From positions 138,605 through 192,426 of the forward strand of contig CAOQYA010000001.1 in NCBI GenBank assembly GCA_948514155.1: a DNA stretch of 53,822 bases. The letters are read 5' to 3'. The notes below the pieces were generated by a model. The model made no database searches and was not told where the DNA came from. It saw only the letters and a list, made by a program, of their open reading frames with translations. This document shows, piece after piece, positions 15,280-24,108 of the stretch (position 1 is its first letter; each line of letters begins with the position of its first letter). This stretch comes from an uncultured Eubacteriales bacterium. Lineage in GTDB: Bacteria > Bacillota > Clostridia > Christensenellales > UBA1242. The position numbers and the translations under genes are program-made.

Positions 15280-15853
15280 ATAACTTCTCTTTAATCGACG
15301 AAAGTTTTTTCTTGATGCGGGAGAGAGCGTTGTCGATAGATTTTTTTGACTGCTGCGTTTTGTCGGCAATTTCGCCATAACTTAGACCCGCAAGATAGTG
15401 CTTCAAAACTTCAAACTCGAGTGGGGACAGAAGTTTTTGCAGTTCTGAAGAAATTTGATTTTGTGTTTCGCTTGCAATCAGCAGTTTGTCGGGAGCCAGC
15501 CCGTCGGAAATTGTGAACACGCCAAAGTCGTCGTTATCTTCGTCCATAATCGGCACGGCGGAAGAGAGGACAGAATTCTTTTTTGTGGAGGCGTTGCGAA
15601 CAGCCGATTGAATTTGACGGCGAATGCAAAGCGCCGCAAAAGTGAAGAAGGAAGCATCTTTTTCAGGCGAGAAATTTTTGATTGCTTTGTAGAGGCCAAT
15701 CATGCCTTCTTGAATGAGGTCTTCAACATCGCCGCCCATGAGAAAATAGCCACGCGAAAATTTGTTTATCAGCGAGCGATATTTGTTAAAAAGTTGAAGT
15801 TCGGCCTCGCTGTCGCCCTGTTGAGCGAGTGCGGCGAGTTTTTCGTCTGTCAT
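15278..15853 (-). CDS. sigH: RNA polymerase sigma factor, SigH (Spo0H) type
   Basis: 191 residues. Region 2 is clear: LFNKYRSLINKFSRGYFLMGGDVEDLIQEGMIGLYKAI, followed by FFTFAALCIRRQI, which is characteristic of SigH. Region 4 (LSPLEFEVLKHYLAGLSYGEIA then SIDNALSRIKKKL) contains the -35 recognition helix. In Bacillota SigH drives transition-state and early sporulation genes. The identification is strengthened by its location at the end of ychF-mrnC-rlmB-sigH, as the rlmB-yacP-sigH order is widespread. It starts 1 nt after the rlmB stop, with RBS AGAGGA inside rlmB. A yacP homologue is absent here. Confidence 0.87.
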   Translation of the reverse strand: MTDEKLAALAQQGDSEAELQLFNKYRSLINKFSRGYFLMGGDVEDLIQEGMIGLYKAIKNFSPEKDASFFTFAALCIRRQIQSAVRNASTKKNSVLSSAVPIMDEDNDDFGVFTISDGLAPDKLLIASETQNQISSELQKLLSPLEFEVLKHYLAGLSYGEIADKTQQSKKSIDNALSRIKKKLSSIKEKL

Positions 15854-15854
15854 T

Positions 15855-16565
15855 TTATCCTCTTTGTCTTAAGATTTCAAACACAACAATTCCGCATGCC
15901 ACGCTGGCGTTAAGCGAGTTGATTTTGCCTTTAAGTGGCAGCGTGAGCACGCCGTCGCAACTTGCGATAATCGATTTTTTGATGCCGTTTCCTTCCGAGC
16001 CAATCACAACAGCGATAGGGCGGTCAAGTTTTTGACTGTAGATGTCGTCGCCGCCAATTTCGGCTGCATACACCCACACGCCCGCATCCTTGAGCGCAGA
16101 AATTGCTTCTTTAAGATTTGTCACCATTGCGATTTTCATGTTTGCAATCGCGCCGGTGCTGGTGCGAACAACGGTGTCGTTCACCGCGCACGCTCTATTT
16201 TTTGGAATGATAATTCCGTCCACGCCCGCGCACTCGCAGCTTCGAATGATTGCACCAAAGTTGTGCGGGTCTTCAATGCCGTCAAGCAGCACAAAGAAAG
16301 GTTTTTCTCCAGCCGAAGAAATCAACTCTTCAAGCGGCGTGTAGGAAAAATCTACAGCGTCGGCGATGTAGCCTTGGTGGTGAGAAGTGGTGCTTTTCTT
16401 GTCGAGTGCCACTTTCGGCACAAACTCCACGCGCACTTTGTTTTTGCGTGCGAGGAAGATTATCTCATCTCTTCTTTTTGAATAGTTAACATCCACCCAG
16501 ATTTTATTTATCGTCGTTCCGGCCTCTAGCGCCTGAAAAACTTGATTTTTTCCTTCAATTTGCAT
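15855..16565 (-). CDS. rlmB: 23S rRNA 2'-O-methyltransferase (TrmH/RlmB family)
   Basis: 236 residues. A small N-terminal substrate-binding domain (IEGKNQVFQAL) is followed by the SPOUT methyltransferase fold with its trefoil-knot motifs: LLDGIEDPHNFGAIIRSCECAG (motif 1), VIGSEGNGI (motif 2) and LPLKGKINSLNASVACGIVVFE (motif 3). RlmB-type enzymes methylate the 2'-OH of G2251 (E. coli numbering) of 23S rRNA; the exact target nucleotide here is inferred. RBS GAGGAAA precedes the ATG. It lies between mrnC (9 nt) and sigH (1 nt). Confidence 0.93.
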   Translation of the reverse strand: MQIEGKNQVFQALEAGTTINKIWVDVNYSKRRDEIIFLARKNKVRVEFVPKVALDKKSTTSHHQGYIADAVDFSYTPLEELISSAGEKPFFVLLDGIEDPHNFGAIIRSCECAGVDGIIIPKNRACAVNDTVVRTSTGAIANMKIAMVTNLKEAISALKDAGVWVYAAEIGGDDIYSQKLDRPIAVVIGSEGNGIKKSIIASCDGVLTLPLKGKINSLNASVACGIVVFEILRQRG

Positions 16566-16574
16566 ATTTTTCCT

Positions 16575-16931
16575 CTATTTTACAGAAATTTCTAAAATTT
16601 CATTCAGTCTTTCGTTCTGCCCTGTGATTTTTAAATGCGCAACCAGCGCTTCGAATGCTGTTGCAAATTTATAGTCCTTCACATCGGCGTTTTTTGCCGT
16701 GTGTTTTGATTTCACATTTCTTGCGCGGCGGACGATGTCCGCTTCCTCGTCTGTTAGGGAGAGGCCAGATAGCACCTGGCTTTGATGCACCGCGCTGCAT
16801 TTTTCGGAGCAGACTTTGTTTAGTTCGTTCATTGGCAGATTGTAATTCTCAAGCGCCCACTCTCGCACGAACATGGTGTGAATGGCGTCGCCAAGATATG
16901 CCATTTCCAAAGGTGAGAGATTTTTATTCAT
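16575..16931 (-). CDS. mrnC: Mini-ribonuclease III
   Basis: 118 residues from ATG 16931. An upstream GTG at 16943 overlapping the ychF stop is possible, but the family normally starts within a few residues of LSPLEMAYLGDA. It has the RNase III catalytic domain without a dsRNA-binding domain. The signature is EMAYLGDAIHTMFVREW (metal-binding Glu/Asp) and ATAFEALVAHLKI (second acidic pair). Mini-III matures the 23S rRNA ends in Bacillota. It is in the ychF-mrnC-rlmB-sigH operon. Confidence 0.92.
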   Translation of the reverse strand: MNKNLSPLEMAYLGDAIHTMFVREWALENYNLPMNELNKVCSEKCSAVHQSQVLSGLSLTDEEADIVRRARNVKSKHTAKNADVKDYKFATAFEALVAHLKITGQNERLNEILEISVK

Positions 16932-16939
16932 GTCGGCTC

Positions 16940-18031
16940 TCACACATTAAACCTAAACAGCACAACATCGCCGTCTTGCATAACATATTCTTTGCCCTCA
17001 ATTCGCACCTTGCCTTTTTCTTTGGCCTTAACGAAATTGCCGGCTTCCATGAGGTCGTCATATGAAACAATTTCGGCCTTAATAAAGCCCTTTTCAAAGT
17101 CTGTGTGAATTTTGCCTGCGGCTTGAGGCGCTTTTGTGCCTTTCTTGATTGTCCAAGCGCGCACCTCTTTTTCGCCGGCTGTGAGATAACTCATAAGCCC
17201 CAAAAGGTCGTAACTTTCTTTAACAAGTTTTTCCAGCCCGCTTTCTTCGATGCCGAGTTCTTCTTTGAACATCTCGCGCTCTTCAAGCGGAAGTGAAACA
17301 AGTTCTTCTTCAATCTTGGCACAGAGTGAAATAACACCAGAGCCTTCTGCTCTTGCAAATTCTTTAACTTTTTCAGACAGCGCGTTGCCGCCCGAGGCAA
17401 TGTCGTCTTCCGAGGTGTTAGCAACATAGATAACAGGCTTTGCTGTTAAAAGTTGAAAACCTTTTAAGATTTCCTTTTCTTCGTCAGTGAGGGTCATAAT
17501 TCGCACGGGATGCCCGCCTTCAAGTTGCAACTTGATTTTGCCAAGAAGTGCCACGCTTTCAATCAGGCTCTTGTCACCAGTGCGAATAAGTTTCGAGTCT
17601 TTTTCATATTTTTTTGTCACTTGTTCGAGGTCGGCAAGTGCAAGTTCCAGATTGATAACTTCGATGTCGCGAATAGGGTCAACATCGCCGCTTACATGAA
17701 TGATTTTTTCGTTCTCAAAGCAGCGCACAACATGCACAATGGCGTCCACTTCGCGAATATGGCTTAAAAATTTGTTGCCAAGCCCCTCGCCATGGCTTGC
17801 ACCAGCAACAAGGCCGGCGATGTCCATAAACTCGATGCTCGCAGGTGTGATTTTTTGTGTGTTATACATTTTGCCGAGTTCCTGCAATCTGTCGTCTGGC
17901 ACATCCACCACGCCTACATTTGGCTCAATAGTGCAAAAAGGATAGTTGGCGCTTTCCGCGCCGGCTTCCGTGATTGCGTTAAAAAGTGTGCTTTTGCCGA
18001 CATTTGGCAAGCCTACAACTCCAATTTTCAT
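16940..18031 (-). CDS. ychF: Redox/ribosome-associated ATPase YchF (OLA1 family)
   Basis: 363 residues, the usual length. The P-loop GLPNVGKSTLFNAIT is at the very N-terminus, followed by DIAGLVAGASHGEGLGNKFLSHIREVDAIVHVVRCF in place of a normal G3, the ATP-specifying NTSE motif in place of NKxD (YVANTSEDD), a coiled-coil insertion, and the C-terminal TGS domain (FEKGFIKAEIVSYDDL). RBS AAGGAC. The last codon overlaps a possible GTG start of mrnC, so the two are tightly coupled. Confidence 0.97.
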   Translation of the reverse strand: MKIGVVGLPNVGKSTLFNAITEAGAESANYPFCTIEPNVGVVDVPDDRLQELGKMYNTQKITPASIEFMDIAGLVAGASHGEGLGNKFLSHIREVDAIVHVVRCFENEKIIHVSGDVDPIRDIEVINLELALADLEQVTKKYEKDSKLIRTGDKSLIESVALLGKIKLQLEGGHPVRIMTLTDEEKEILKGFQLLTAKPVIYVANTSEDDIASGGNALSEKVKEFARAEGSGVISLCAKIEEELVSLPLEEREMFKEELGIEESGLEKLVKESYDLLGLMSYLTAGEKEVRAWTIKKGTKAPQAAGKIHTDFEKGFIKAEIVSYDDLMEAGNFVKAKEKGKVRIEGKEYVMQDGDVVLFRFNV

Positions 18032-18046
18032 ATTTAAGTCCTTTAT

Positions 18047-18259
18047 TTAGCGGCTGCGTTCGTTTTCGTCTTCCTCTTCGTCTTCGGAATTTGAAGAATT
18101 TGAAGTTGGCTCTACGCCGCCATGAGTTTGATTGTTTTCTTGGTCTAAAGAGGCGTCTTCCTCTGCTTCTGATTGCAAATCTTTGTCGTCGAACACCGCT
18201 TCAGGAACTGAAATAGGGGTGTAATCTTCAACGGTGTATCCGCTTTCGCTTCTTGCCTC
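18047..18259 (-). pseudogene. In-frame 70-codon continuation downstream of the stop of the 800-residue gene
   Basis: Directly after the TAA (18260-18262) of the large minus-strand gene, the same frame stays open for 70 further codons up to TAA at 18047-18049. The encoded tail begins EARSESGYTVEDYTPISVPE and ends in a very acidic run (EDEEEDENERSR), a composition that fits a real C-terminus. It has no start codon or RBS. I read it as the former C-terminus cut off by a nonsense change. Stop-codon readthrough or a sequencing error are the alternatives. Confidence 0.55.
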
Positions 18260-20662
18260 TTACGTGTTTTGTGCCACTGTCTCTTGTGTTGCTTCTTCTT
18301 GAATAGGCTCAGCGCCTGGCGCTTGCGCAACAGGTGCCGCGTTTATGTTTTCAATGAGTTTAGCCGTCTCTTCGGCATTTTTCTCTCTGTTTCTAAGAGT
18401 TATAGCTTTTTCAAGAGTGGTTGCGTGTAAGTTTAAATCGCTTTCCGTTCTTTTAAGAGCAGTAATCTCCTTTGCTAGGCTTTCAGCTTCTGCTGCAAAA
18501 GTTTGATACAAGTAGGAATTTTTGTCCAGCACTTGTAAGTTCTTTGTTTCAACTTCTGTCAACCTGTCCTGTTTTTGTTTGATTTGCGTTTCGATGTCTC
18601 GTTTATGTTTGTTTTCAAGATAGTTCGCGCCGCTCTGTCCAATCAATTCTTTAGTTTGAGCCTCAGCAAATTGCTCCGGCTTAAGATTGCCAATCTCATT
18701 TGCTGCTATGTTTATTTGTTCTCTTTGCTCCTTCGATAGCGAGCCAAGAAAATCTCTTGTCACCTTTTTGTTAGTGTTGTCCATAACGGTGAGGGATATC
18801 GCACCAATATTGTCTTTAAAGAAATTTTCGCGCACATTTTGAGGATAGTTAGAAGCATTTTCTTGAATGTCTTTCATAATCGCACGCACTTGACGAATAT
18901 CGCCCTTTGCGAGCAATTCAAAGTTGGTTTTTTCAAGATTAGAGATTTTCTTCTCAAGTTTCGTCTTAGTTTTGCCAGTGGCCTCTCTTGCTTCTTCTTT
19001 TAATTTTTGAATTTCATTTGTGCGCTCGCGATATTTCTCAGTTGCCTTTTTGCGTTCCTTTTTCGCTTTTTGTTGTGCTTTGATTGGATATTCAATTAGT
19101 TTTTCAAATTTTTCGGTCGATTTTCCCGCGCAATATGTTGCAAGGCCAGCCACGCAAAGACCTGCACCCACATTAAGAAGAATTGCAAGGGCAGGCATGA
19201 AAATGGAAGCAAAAGCCAGCGCCACGCCCACGATAACAAGCAGCGGACCCGCCGCTTTGCAGAAATCGGAGAATGGGCCAAAGTTAAGTTTTCTTGTTAT
19301 AACTCCCGCGTCGTTAGAGGCATTGTTATTAGAAGAGGTGTTATCTTTTGGCGCGCTTCCATTTGAAGGCGGGGTTTCTACGATAGGCGGCGTCTCTTCA
19401 ACTGAAGGAGTTTCAATAGGAGGAACTTCGGCCGGAGGTGTTTCAACTGGAGGTTGCTGCGGCTCTATAATATTCGGTTCGTCAAGATTTACGATGTTTT
19501 CGCGAATTGCGTTTGTTTGAATGTCTGAATGCGCCGCATATTCATGAGGGTTGAGCACGATGCCATTAAGATTTATCTTTCGCATTGCTCCGTCTGTTTC
19601 AATTTTAAAATCGTGATTAATTTCTGTTTCTTGGCCGCTAATGAACTTGGCAACGCCAGAAAGCACTTGAAAGTTTTGCCCTTCGGTGTAGGAAGTGTTT
19701 CCGTCGGCGATTTTTGTTGCTAATGTGATTGGAACGCGAACTGCACTTGTTTTGCTGCCTGTGCCAACTTTAAGAGAAAGAGCAACATTCTTTTCGCCGT
19801 TTATCGTGTTTGCATAGGTGTAGTTCACGCCTTGAACAGGGGCGAACTTATTGTTATTAAGCACAAAAAGGTCGCTCGTTTGAGTGTCGCGAACAAAAAC
19901 AAGATTGTTCACTGTTTCGCTGCCGTTTAAGCCCTTGCCTTTCACGCCTTCGGCGCTGAAAAATTCAAAGTTGCCAAATGTGTGAGTGCTATATGGCTGG
20001 CTAAGTCCCGATTTTCTAAGCTCTGGAATTCTTGCAATTGCAAGCATAAATTCCGGCGAATAGTTTTTAAAGCCATTGCCGGTTGTTGTTTGAATAGAAG
20101 AGTCAAGTTCTCTTTCGTCAAAGAGATTTTCGATAAACTTATCGGAAAGTGCAAAACTGAAGCATTCTTCTGCGTCGGGGGCTTTGCTCATAAGCCTTGC
20201 GCCGTCTTGTGAAAGCATGAAGCCTCTCGCGCCTGCGTTTATGGTGATTTTCTCTGCCCCTTCAAAAATGCTTATCTGAAAGCCGCGTTCTTTTTGTCCA
20301 ACATCCATCATAGTGATGTTGTCGGCTTTAAGCCTAAAGCAAGTTTTGCCGTCAAGTTCAACTTTTTCAGCCGCCTGAGTCTTTTCAAAAATAGCAACTG
20401 TTTTATCGTCTAGCACGCTTGCATCAAGATAGACAAAGTTTGCAGCATTGCCGTCTTTGCCCACTTCTTTTTTTCCTGTCAAATATGATGTGTCGCCCAA
20501 ATTGAGTTTAAAAAGATATTCGTCAGTCAGTTCGATAGAGTTTTTTTGCTCGAATATTTTAACGCCGTCTTTGGTCGATTTATATAAACTTGTGAAAGGC
20601 ACAGAAGTGGGTTTTTTATCAAGATTTTCAATGTCCACCTTTTTTGTTTTTGGATCTGCCAT
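18260..20662 (-). CDS. Large coiled-coil membrane protein of unknown function
   Basis: 800 residues, family not recognised. There is no signal peptide. Residues 1-390 look like beta-rich globular sequence. About 400-435 is a Pro/Glu/Thr-rich linker with repeated PPxETPP units, then a Ser/Asn-rich stretch. Two hydrophobic helices are at about 465-512 (GPLLVIVGVALAFASIFMPAL and onward). After that come long charged coiled coils (KAQQKAKKERKKATEKYRERT onward), ending in a Glu/Ala/Pro tail. RBS AAAGGAGAG. The stop codon seems premature, since the same frame continues for 70 acidic codons. A structural or envelope-associated role is a guess. Confidence 0.75.
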   Translation of the reverse strand: MADPKTKKVDIENLDKKPTSVPFTSLYKSTKDGVKIFEQKNSIELTDEYLFKLNLGDTSYLTGKKEVGKDGNAANFVYLDASVLDDKTVAIFEKTQAAEKVELDGKTCFRLKADNITMMDVGQKERGFQISIFEGAEKITINAGARGFMLSQDGARLMSKAPDAEECFSFALSDKFIENLFDERELDSSIQTTTGNGFKNYSPEFMLAIARIPELRKSGLSQPYSTHTFGNFEFFSAEGVKGKGLNGSETVNNLVFVRDTQTSDLFVLNNNKFAPVQGVNYTYANTINGEKNVALSLKVGTGSKTSAVRVPITLATKIADGNTSYTEGQNFQVLSGVAKFISGQETEINHDFKIETDGAMRKINLNGIVLNPHEYAAHSDIQTNAIRENIVNLDEPNIIEPQQPPVETPPAEVPPIETPSVEETPPIVETPPSNGSAPKDNTSSNNNASNDAGVITRKLNFGPFSDFCKAAGPLLVIVGVALAFASIFMPALAILLNVGAGLCVAGLATYCAGKSTEKFEKLIEYPIKAQQKAKKERKKATEKYRERTNEIQKLKEEAREATGKTKTKLEKKISNLEKTNFELLAKGDIRQVRAIMKDIQENASNYPQNVRENFFKDNIGAISLTVMDNTNKKVTRDFLGSLSKEQREQINIAANEIGNLKPEQFAEAQTKELIGQSGANYLENKHKRDIETQIKQKQDRLTEVETKNLQVLDKNSYLYQTFAAEAESLAKEITALKRTESDLNLHATTLEKAITLRNREKNAEETAKLIENINAAPVAQAPGAEPIQEEATQETVAQNT

Positions 20663-20795
20663 GTTCTCTCCTTTGTTACAAAAGCGGCACGCACTTTTCT
20701 TATTTTAATGTAACACATTTTGCTATAAAAGTCAATTTTTGCAAGAAGATTAAACTTAAATTTTAATTATAGACATTTTACGCGGGCCAATATAC

Positions 20796-20823
20796 TTGAC
20801 TAAATTTGCAAATTTAGTAAACT
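20796..20823 (+). promoter_or_regulatory. secA promoter with palindromic spacer
   Basis: TTGACT (20796-20801), a 16-nt spacer and TAAACT (20818-20823). The spacer is filled by a perfect 20-bp palindrome, 20799-20818 (half-site ACTAAATTTG), that touches both hexamers, as expected for an operator. Confidence 0.6.
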
Positions 20824-20845
20824 AAGAAAATAGGAGAATTTTAAT

Positions 20846-23572
20846 ATGGGGCTTTTTGGAAGCGAAAATAAATCACAAGTTAAAAAATTGAAAAAGATTG
20901 CCGACCGCGTTATCGCGCTCGAAGATAAATATGCGGCGATGTCTGACTCTGAACTTCAGGCTCAAACAGGTGTTTTAAAGGAGCGTCTTTCAAGCGGCGA
21001 AACATTGAACGACATTTTGCCGGACGCTTTTGCTGTTGCAAGAGAGGGCGCATGGCGTGTTCTCAACATGAAGCATTTTTATGTGCAAATCTTGGGCGGA
21101 ATTGCACTGCATCAAGGCCGAATTGCCGAAATGGCGACGGGTGAAGGAAAAACGCTTGTTGCAACTTTGCCGGCATATCTTAACGCGCTTTCGGGCAAGG
21201 GCGTGCATGTTGTGACCGTCAACGAATATCTTGCAAAGCGTGACGCAGAGTGGATGGGCAAGGTGTATAGATTTCTCGGCCTCAGCGTTGGTGTTGTTGT
21301 TGCAAACATGCCGGAAGATAGAAAAAGAGTGGCATACAACGCCGACATCACATATTGCACAAACAACGAACTTGGCTTTGACTATCTTCGTGACAACATG
21401 GCAATTTCGATGGAAAGGCGTGTGCAGCGCGGCCAGAACTTTGCGATTGTGGACGAAGTGGACTCGATTTTAATCGACGAAGCAAGAACGCCGCTTATTA
21501 TCAGCGGGCGCGGCGGCAAGTCGGGTGACGACTACATCAGTGCACAAAAGTTTGCAAGAACGATTAAGAAAGACAAAGACATCGAAATTGACATCAAAAC
21601 AAAACAGATAAATCTCACCGACAGCGGCGTGCAGAAGGCCGAAAGATTTTTTGCGGTCGAAAACTTGTCGGACATCGACAACCTTGAACTTAATCACTAC
21701 ATCAACAACGCTCTTAAAGCGAACTTTATCATGTTCAAGGACGAAAACTACATCGTCAAAGACGGCGAGGTGATTATCGTTGACGAATTTACTGGTCGTC
21801 TCATGCCGGGCAGACGCTTTAATGACGGTTTGCATCAAGCAATTGAAGCCAAAGAGGGGGTGGAGATTAAGGACGAGAACAAAACTCTTGCAACAATCAC
21901 ATTTCAAAACTATTTCCGCCTTTACAACAAACTCTCGGGCATGACGGGAACGGCGAAGACGGAAGAGGGCGAGTTTAGAACAATTTACAATTTGGATGTT
22001 GTCACAATTCCATCAAATCTCACAAATAAGAGAAAGGACGAGGCTGACATTGTCTACACAACCTATGCCGGCAAAATCAAGGCCATCGTGGAGGAAATTA
22101 AGCGCTTAAATGAACTTGGAAGGCCGGTGCTTGTTGGCACAATCACCATTGAAAAATCGGAAGAGATTTCCAAAGCGCTTAAGCGCGAGAAAATTAAGCA
22201 TGTTGTATTGAACGCTAAAAATCACGAGCAGGAAAGTGCAATCGTTGCACAAGCCGGCCGCAAGGGCGTGGTGACAATCGCCACAAACATGGCAGGTCGT
22301 GGAACAGACATTTTGCTTGGCGGAAACGCTGAGTTCATGGCTAAGAAAAAGATGCAAGACGAGAAGTTCACCGACGAAGAGATTTCATATGCGACGGCAT
22401 TTAATAATGTGGACGACGAAAAGTTAATCAAGGCGCGCGAGCGATATCATGAACTTTACAAAGAGTTTAAAGCCCAGACCGACAAGGAAAAAGAAGAAGT
22501 TGTTGCGCTTGGCGGACTTCACATAATCGGCACTGAGAGGCACGAGTCTAGGCGAATTGATAATCAGCTTCGCGGCCGTGCTGCGCGTCAAGGCGATCCG
22601 GGCTCCAGCGTGTTCTTCCTAAGCCTTGAGGACGACCTTTTGAAGCGTTTCGGCGGAGAGAGAATGCAAAGGGTTGCAATGCTGTTTAAGATTGACGAAG
22701 CAACGCCAATTCAGTTGAAGGTGCTCACAAAGCAGATTTCTTCCGCACAAAAAAAGATTGAAATTCAAAACTTCTCAATCAGAAAAACAGTGCTTCAGTT
22801 CGACGATGTCATGAACGCGCAGCGAACAATCATATATGACGAGCGCAACAAAGTGCTTGAGGGCTTGCCTGTTCATGATCAGATCATGGGCATGTTCCCG
22901 GACATTATTTCGCAGATTGTGCATAAACATCTCGACGAAGACAAGCCATATTTTGAGTGGGATTTATCCGACATTAACGCCGACCTTGAAAAAGGGTGGA
23001 TAGAAAAAGGCTCGAACATTGTTGACGAAAAGTTTGTGGAAGATTGCGATGTTCAAGATGTGATTGATAAACTTCTCAAAATTATCGAGGCCGAATATGA
23101 AAAGCGTCGCGAAGAAGCTAAAGAGGTGGGTGTTGATTTCGAGCAGATAGAAAGATTTGTTATGCTCAAAGTTGTTGATGCTAACTGGATGAACCATATC
23201 GACGACATGCAAATCATGAAAAACGAGATTTTTGCTCGCGGCTTTGGAAATCAAGACCCTGTGCTTGCCTACAAGAAAGACGGCTACGAACTTTTCGAAA
23301 AAATGATTGAAAAGATTAGGGAAACAACTTGCCGCCTGCTTCTTGCAAGTCATGTTCAAGTTGAGGCGCCTCAGCCAAGACCTATGAACAGACCAACGTT
23401 CACTCCGATTGCCCGCAAAGAGCCTATGCCACAAGAGAAGGCGGAGGAGAAGAAAAAACCTGTCGTTCAAAAAACTGTTGTAAACGACATACCAAAGGTT
23501 GGCCGCAACGACCCATGCCCATGCGGCTCCGGAAAGAAATACAAAAACTGCTGCGGACAACAGCGCGGGTGA
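20846..23572 (+). CDS. secA: Preprotein translocase ATPase SecA
   Basis: 908 residues. SecA is the motor that pushes unfolded preproteins through SecYEG. Nucleotide-binding domain 1 has MATGEGKTLVATLPAYLNAL (Walker A) and VDEVDSILIDEARTPLIISG (DEAD-like Walker B). The preprotein cross-linking domain and second NBD follow with TNMAGRGTDILLGG and GGLHIIGTERHESRRIDNQLRGRAARQGDPG. The helical scaffold is intact. The end carries a zinc-binding SEC-C tail, DPCPCGSGKKYKNCC, which contacts SecB or ribosomes. RBS TAGGAGA. A terminator follows at once. Confidence 0.98.
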   Translation: MGLFGSENKSQVKKLKKIADRVIALEDKYAAMSDSELQAQTGVLKERLSSGETLNDILPDAFAVAREGAWRVLNMKHFYVQILGGIALHQGRIAEMATGEGKTLVATLPAYLNALSGKGVHVVTVNEYLAKRDAEWMGKVYRFLGLSVGVVVANMPEDRKRVAYNADITYCTNNELGFDYLRDNMAISMERRVQRGQNFAIVDEVDSILIDEARTPLIISGRGGKSGDDYISAQKFARTIKKDKDIEIDIKTKQINLTDSGVQKAERFFAVENLSDIDNLELNHYINNALKANFIMFKDENYIVKDGEVIIVDEFTGRLMPGRRFNDGLHQAIEAKEGVEIKDENKTLATITFQNYFRLYNKLSGMTGTAKTEEGEFRTIYNLDVVTIPSNLTNKRKDEADIVYTTYAGKIKAIVEEIKRLNELGRPVLVGTITIEKSEEISKALKREKIKHVVLNAKNHEQESAIVAQAGRKGVVTIATNMAGRGTDILLGGNAEFMAKKKMQDEKFTDEEISYATAFNNVDDEKLIKARERYHELYKEFKAQTDKEKEEVVALGGLHIIGTERHESRRIDNQLRGRAARQGDPGSSVFFLSLEDDLLKRFGGERMQRVAMLFKIDEATPIQLKVLTKQISSAQKKIEIQNFSIRKTVLQFDDVMNAQRTIIYDERNKVLEGLPVHDQIMGMFPDIISQIVHKHLDEDKPYFEWDLSDINADLEKGWIEKGSNIVDEKFVEDCDVQDVIDKLLKIIEAEYEKRREEAKEVGVDFEQIERFVMLKVVDANWMNHIDDMQIMKNEIFARGFGNQDPVLAYKKDGYELFEKMIEKIRETTCRLLLASHVQVEAPQPRPMNRPTFTPIARKEPMPQEKAEEKKKPVVQKTVVNDIPKVGRNDPCPCGSGKKYKNCCGQQRG

Positions 23573-23585
23573 CACCAAAAAAATG

Positions 23586-23624
23586 ACGCGGTCACGCAAA
23601 TATGGTTTGCTAGCCGCGTTTTTT
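23586..23624 (+). terminator. Terminator of secA
   Basis: An outer stem ACGCGG / CCGCGT encloses an inner stem GCAAA / TTTGC and ends in a T-run. Confidence 0.85.
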
Positions 23625-23679
23625 CGGTTTCCCCCGCGAGCCCCCTTCCGCACTCTTGAAAAATTCCTACGGACATTTT

Positions 23680-23817
23680 TCTGCGAGTAGAAGGGCGAAG
23701 TCAACTTGCCCTCAAGCAAACTCTTCGAGTTTCTTTCGGTTGCCGCCGGGCACAGCCCTTCTCCGGCAAAGTTGTCTTTCGCAGATTTAAAAGGCGCTCA
23801 CTTTCGTGGGCTTTTTT
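23680..23817 (+). ncRNA. Candidate structured RNA between secA and an XRE gene
   Basis: A GC-richer stretch without a credible ORF contains nested complementary pairs: 23680-23686 with 23779-23785 (7 bp), 23689-23696 with 23755-23762 (8 bp), and a hairpin 23718-23732 (6 bp, TTC loop). A further pair, 23702-23710 with 23765-23774 (9 bp, one bulge), would make a pseudoknot with the second. A hairpin 23796-23811 followed by six T looks like a plus-strand terminator. No clear promoter was found, so it may be a secA 3'-UTR product. It matches no RNA family that I can recall. Confidence 0.45.
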
Positions 23818-24025
23818 CTTCTGAAATGCCGGCAAGATAGTCGCTGCGTACATGAAAAAAGTGGGCAATTCTGTAGACGTAAGGAACTAAAATTTTGCCG
23901 TCGCCGTTTTCCCATCTGCTTATCGTGTTTGGCGAGACGTGTAAGAACTTTGCAAGTTCTCGTTGCGTTAGTTTGGCCTCTTTTCTTAATTTTTTAATTT
24001 TTTTTGCGATTAGATTTATTTTCAT
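23798..24025 (-). CDS. XRE-family HTH transcriptional regulator
   Basis: 75 residues: a single Cro/CI-type DNA-binding domain. LTQRELAKFLHVSPNTISRWENG is the HTH, and the tail HVRSDYLAG is the usual dimerisation end. No Shine-Dalgarno sequence precedes the ATG; TAAAAT (24037-24032, minus strand) ends exactly 6 nt upstream. The short helix region and the Arg/Lys-rich N-terminus are ordinary. It diverges from the rpsF operon. Its target is unknown, and self-regulation is the default guess. Confidence 0.88.
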   Translation of the reverse strand: MKINLIAKKIKKLRKEAKLTQRELAKFLHVSPNTISRWENGDGKILVPYVYRIAHFFHVRSDYLAGISEEKSPRK

Positions 24026-24108
24026 AACCCAATTTTAAATTATTAATGCTATCAATTCTCCAATTCTGATTAATAGTCAGAATTTATTTTTGAGAGGACA
24101 AAATCTTT

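Noticed and set aside
18260..18262. TAA or TGA reassigned as sense codon
   Set aside because: TAA ends many intact genes here and TGA ends ychF, tpiA, recR and the prmC fusion at the right places, so the standard bacterial code is used.
23680..23785. HDV-like or other known self-cleaving ribozyme
   Set aside because: The pseudoknot helices have only a 2-nt junction on one side and no P4 equivalent, so the topology does not fit HDV-like ribozymes. No other ribozyme core was recognised.
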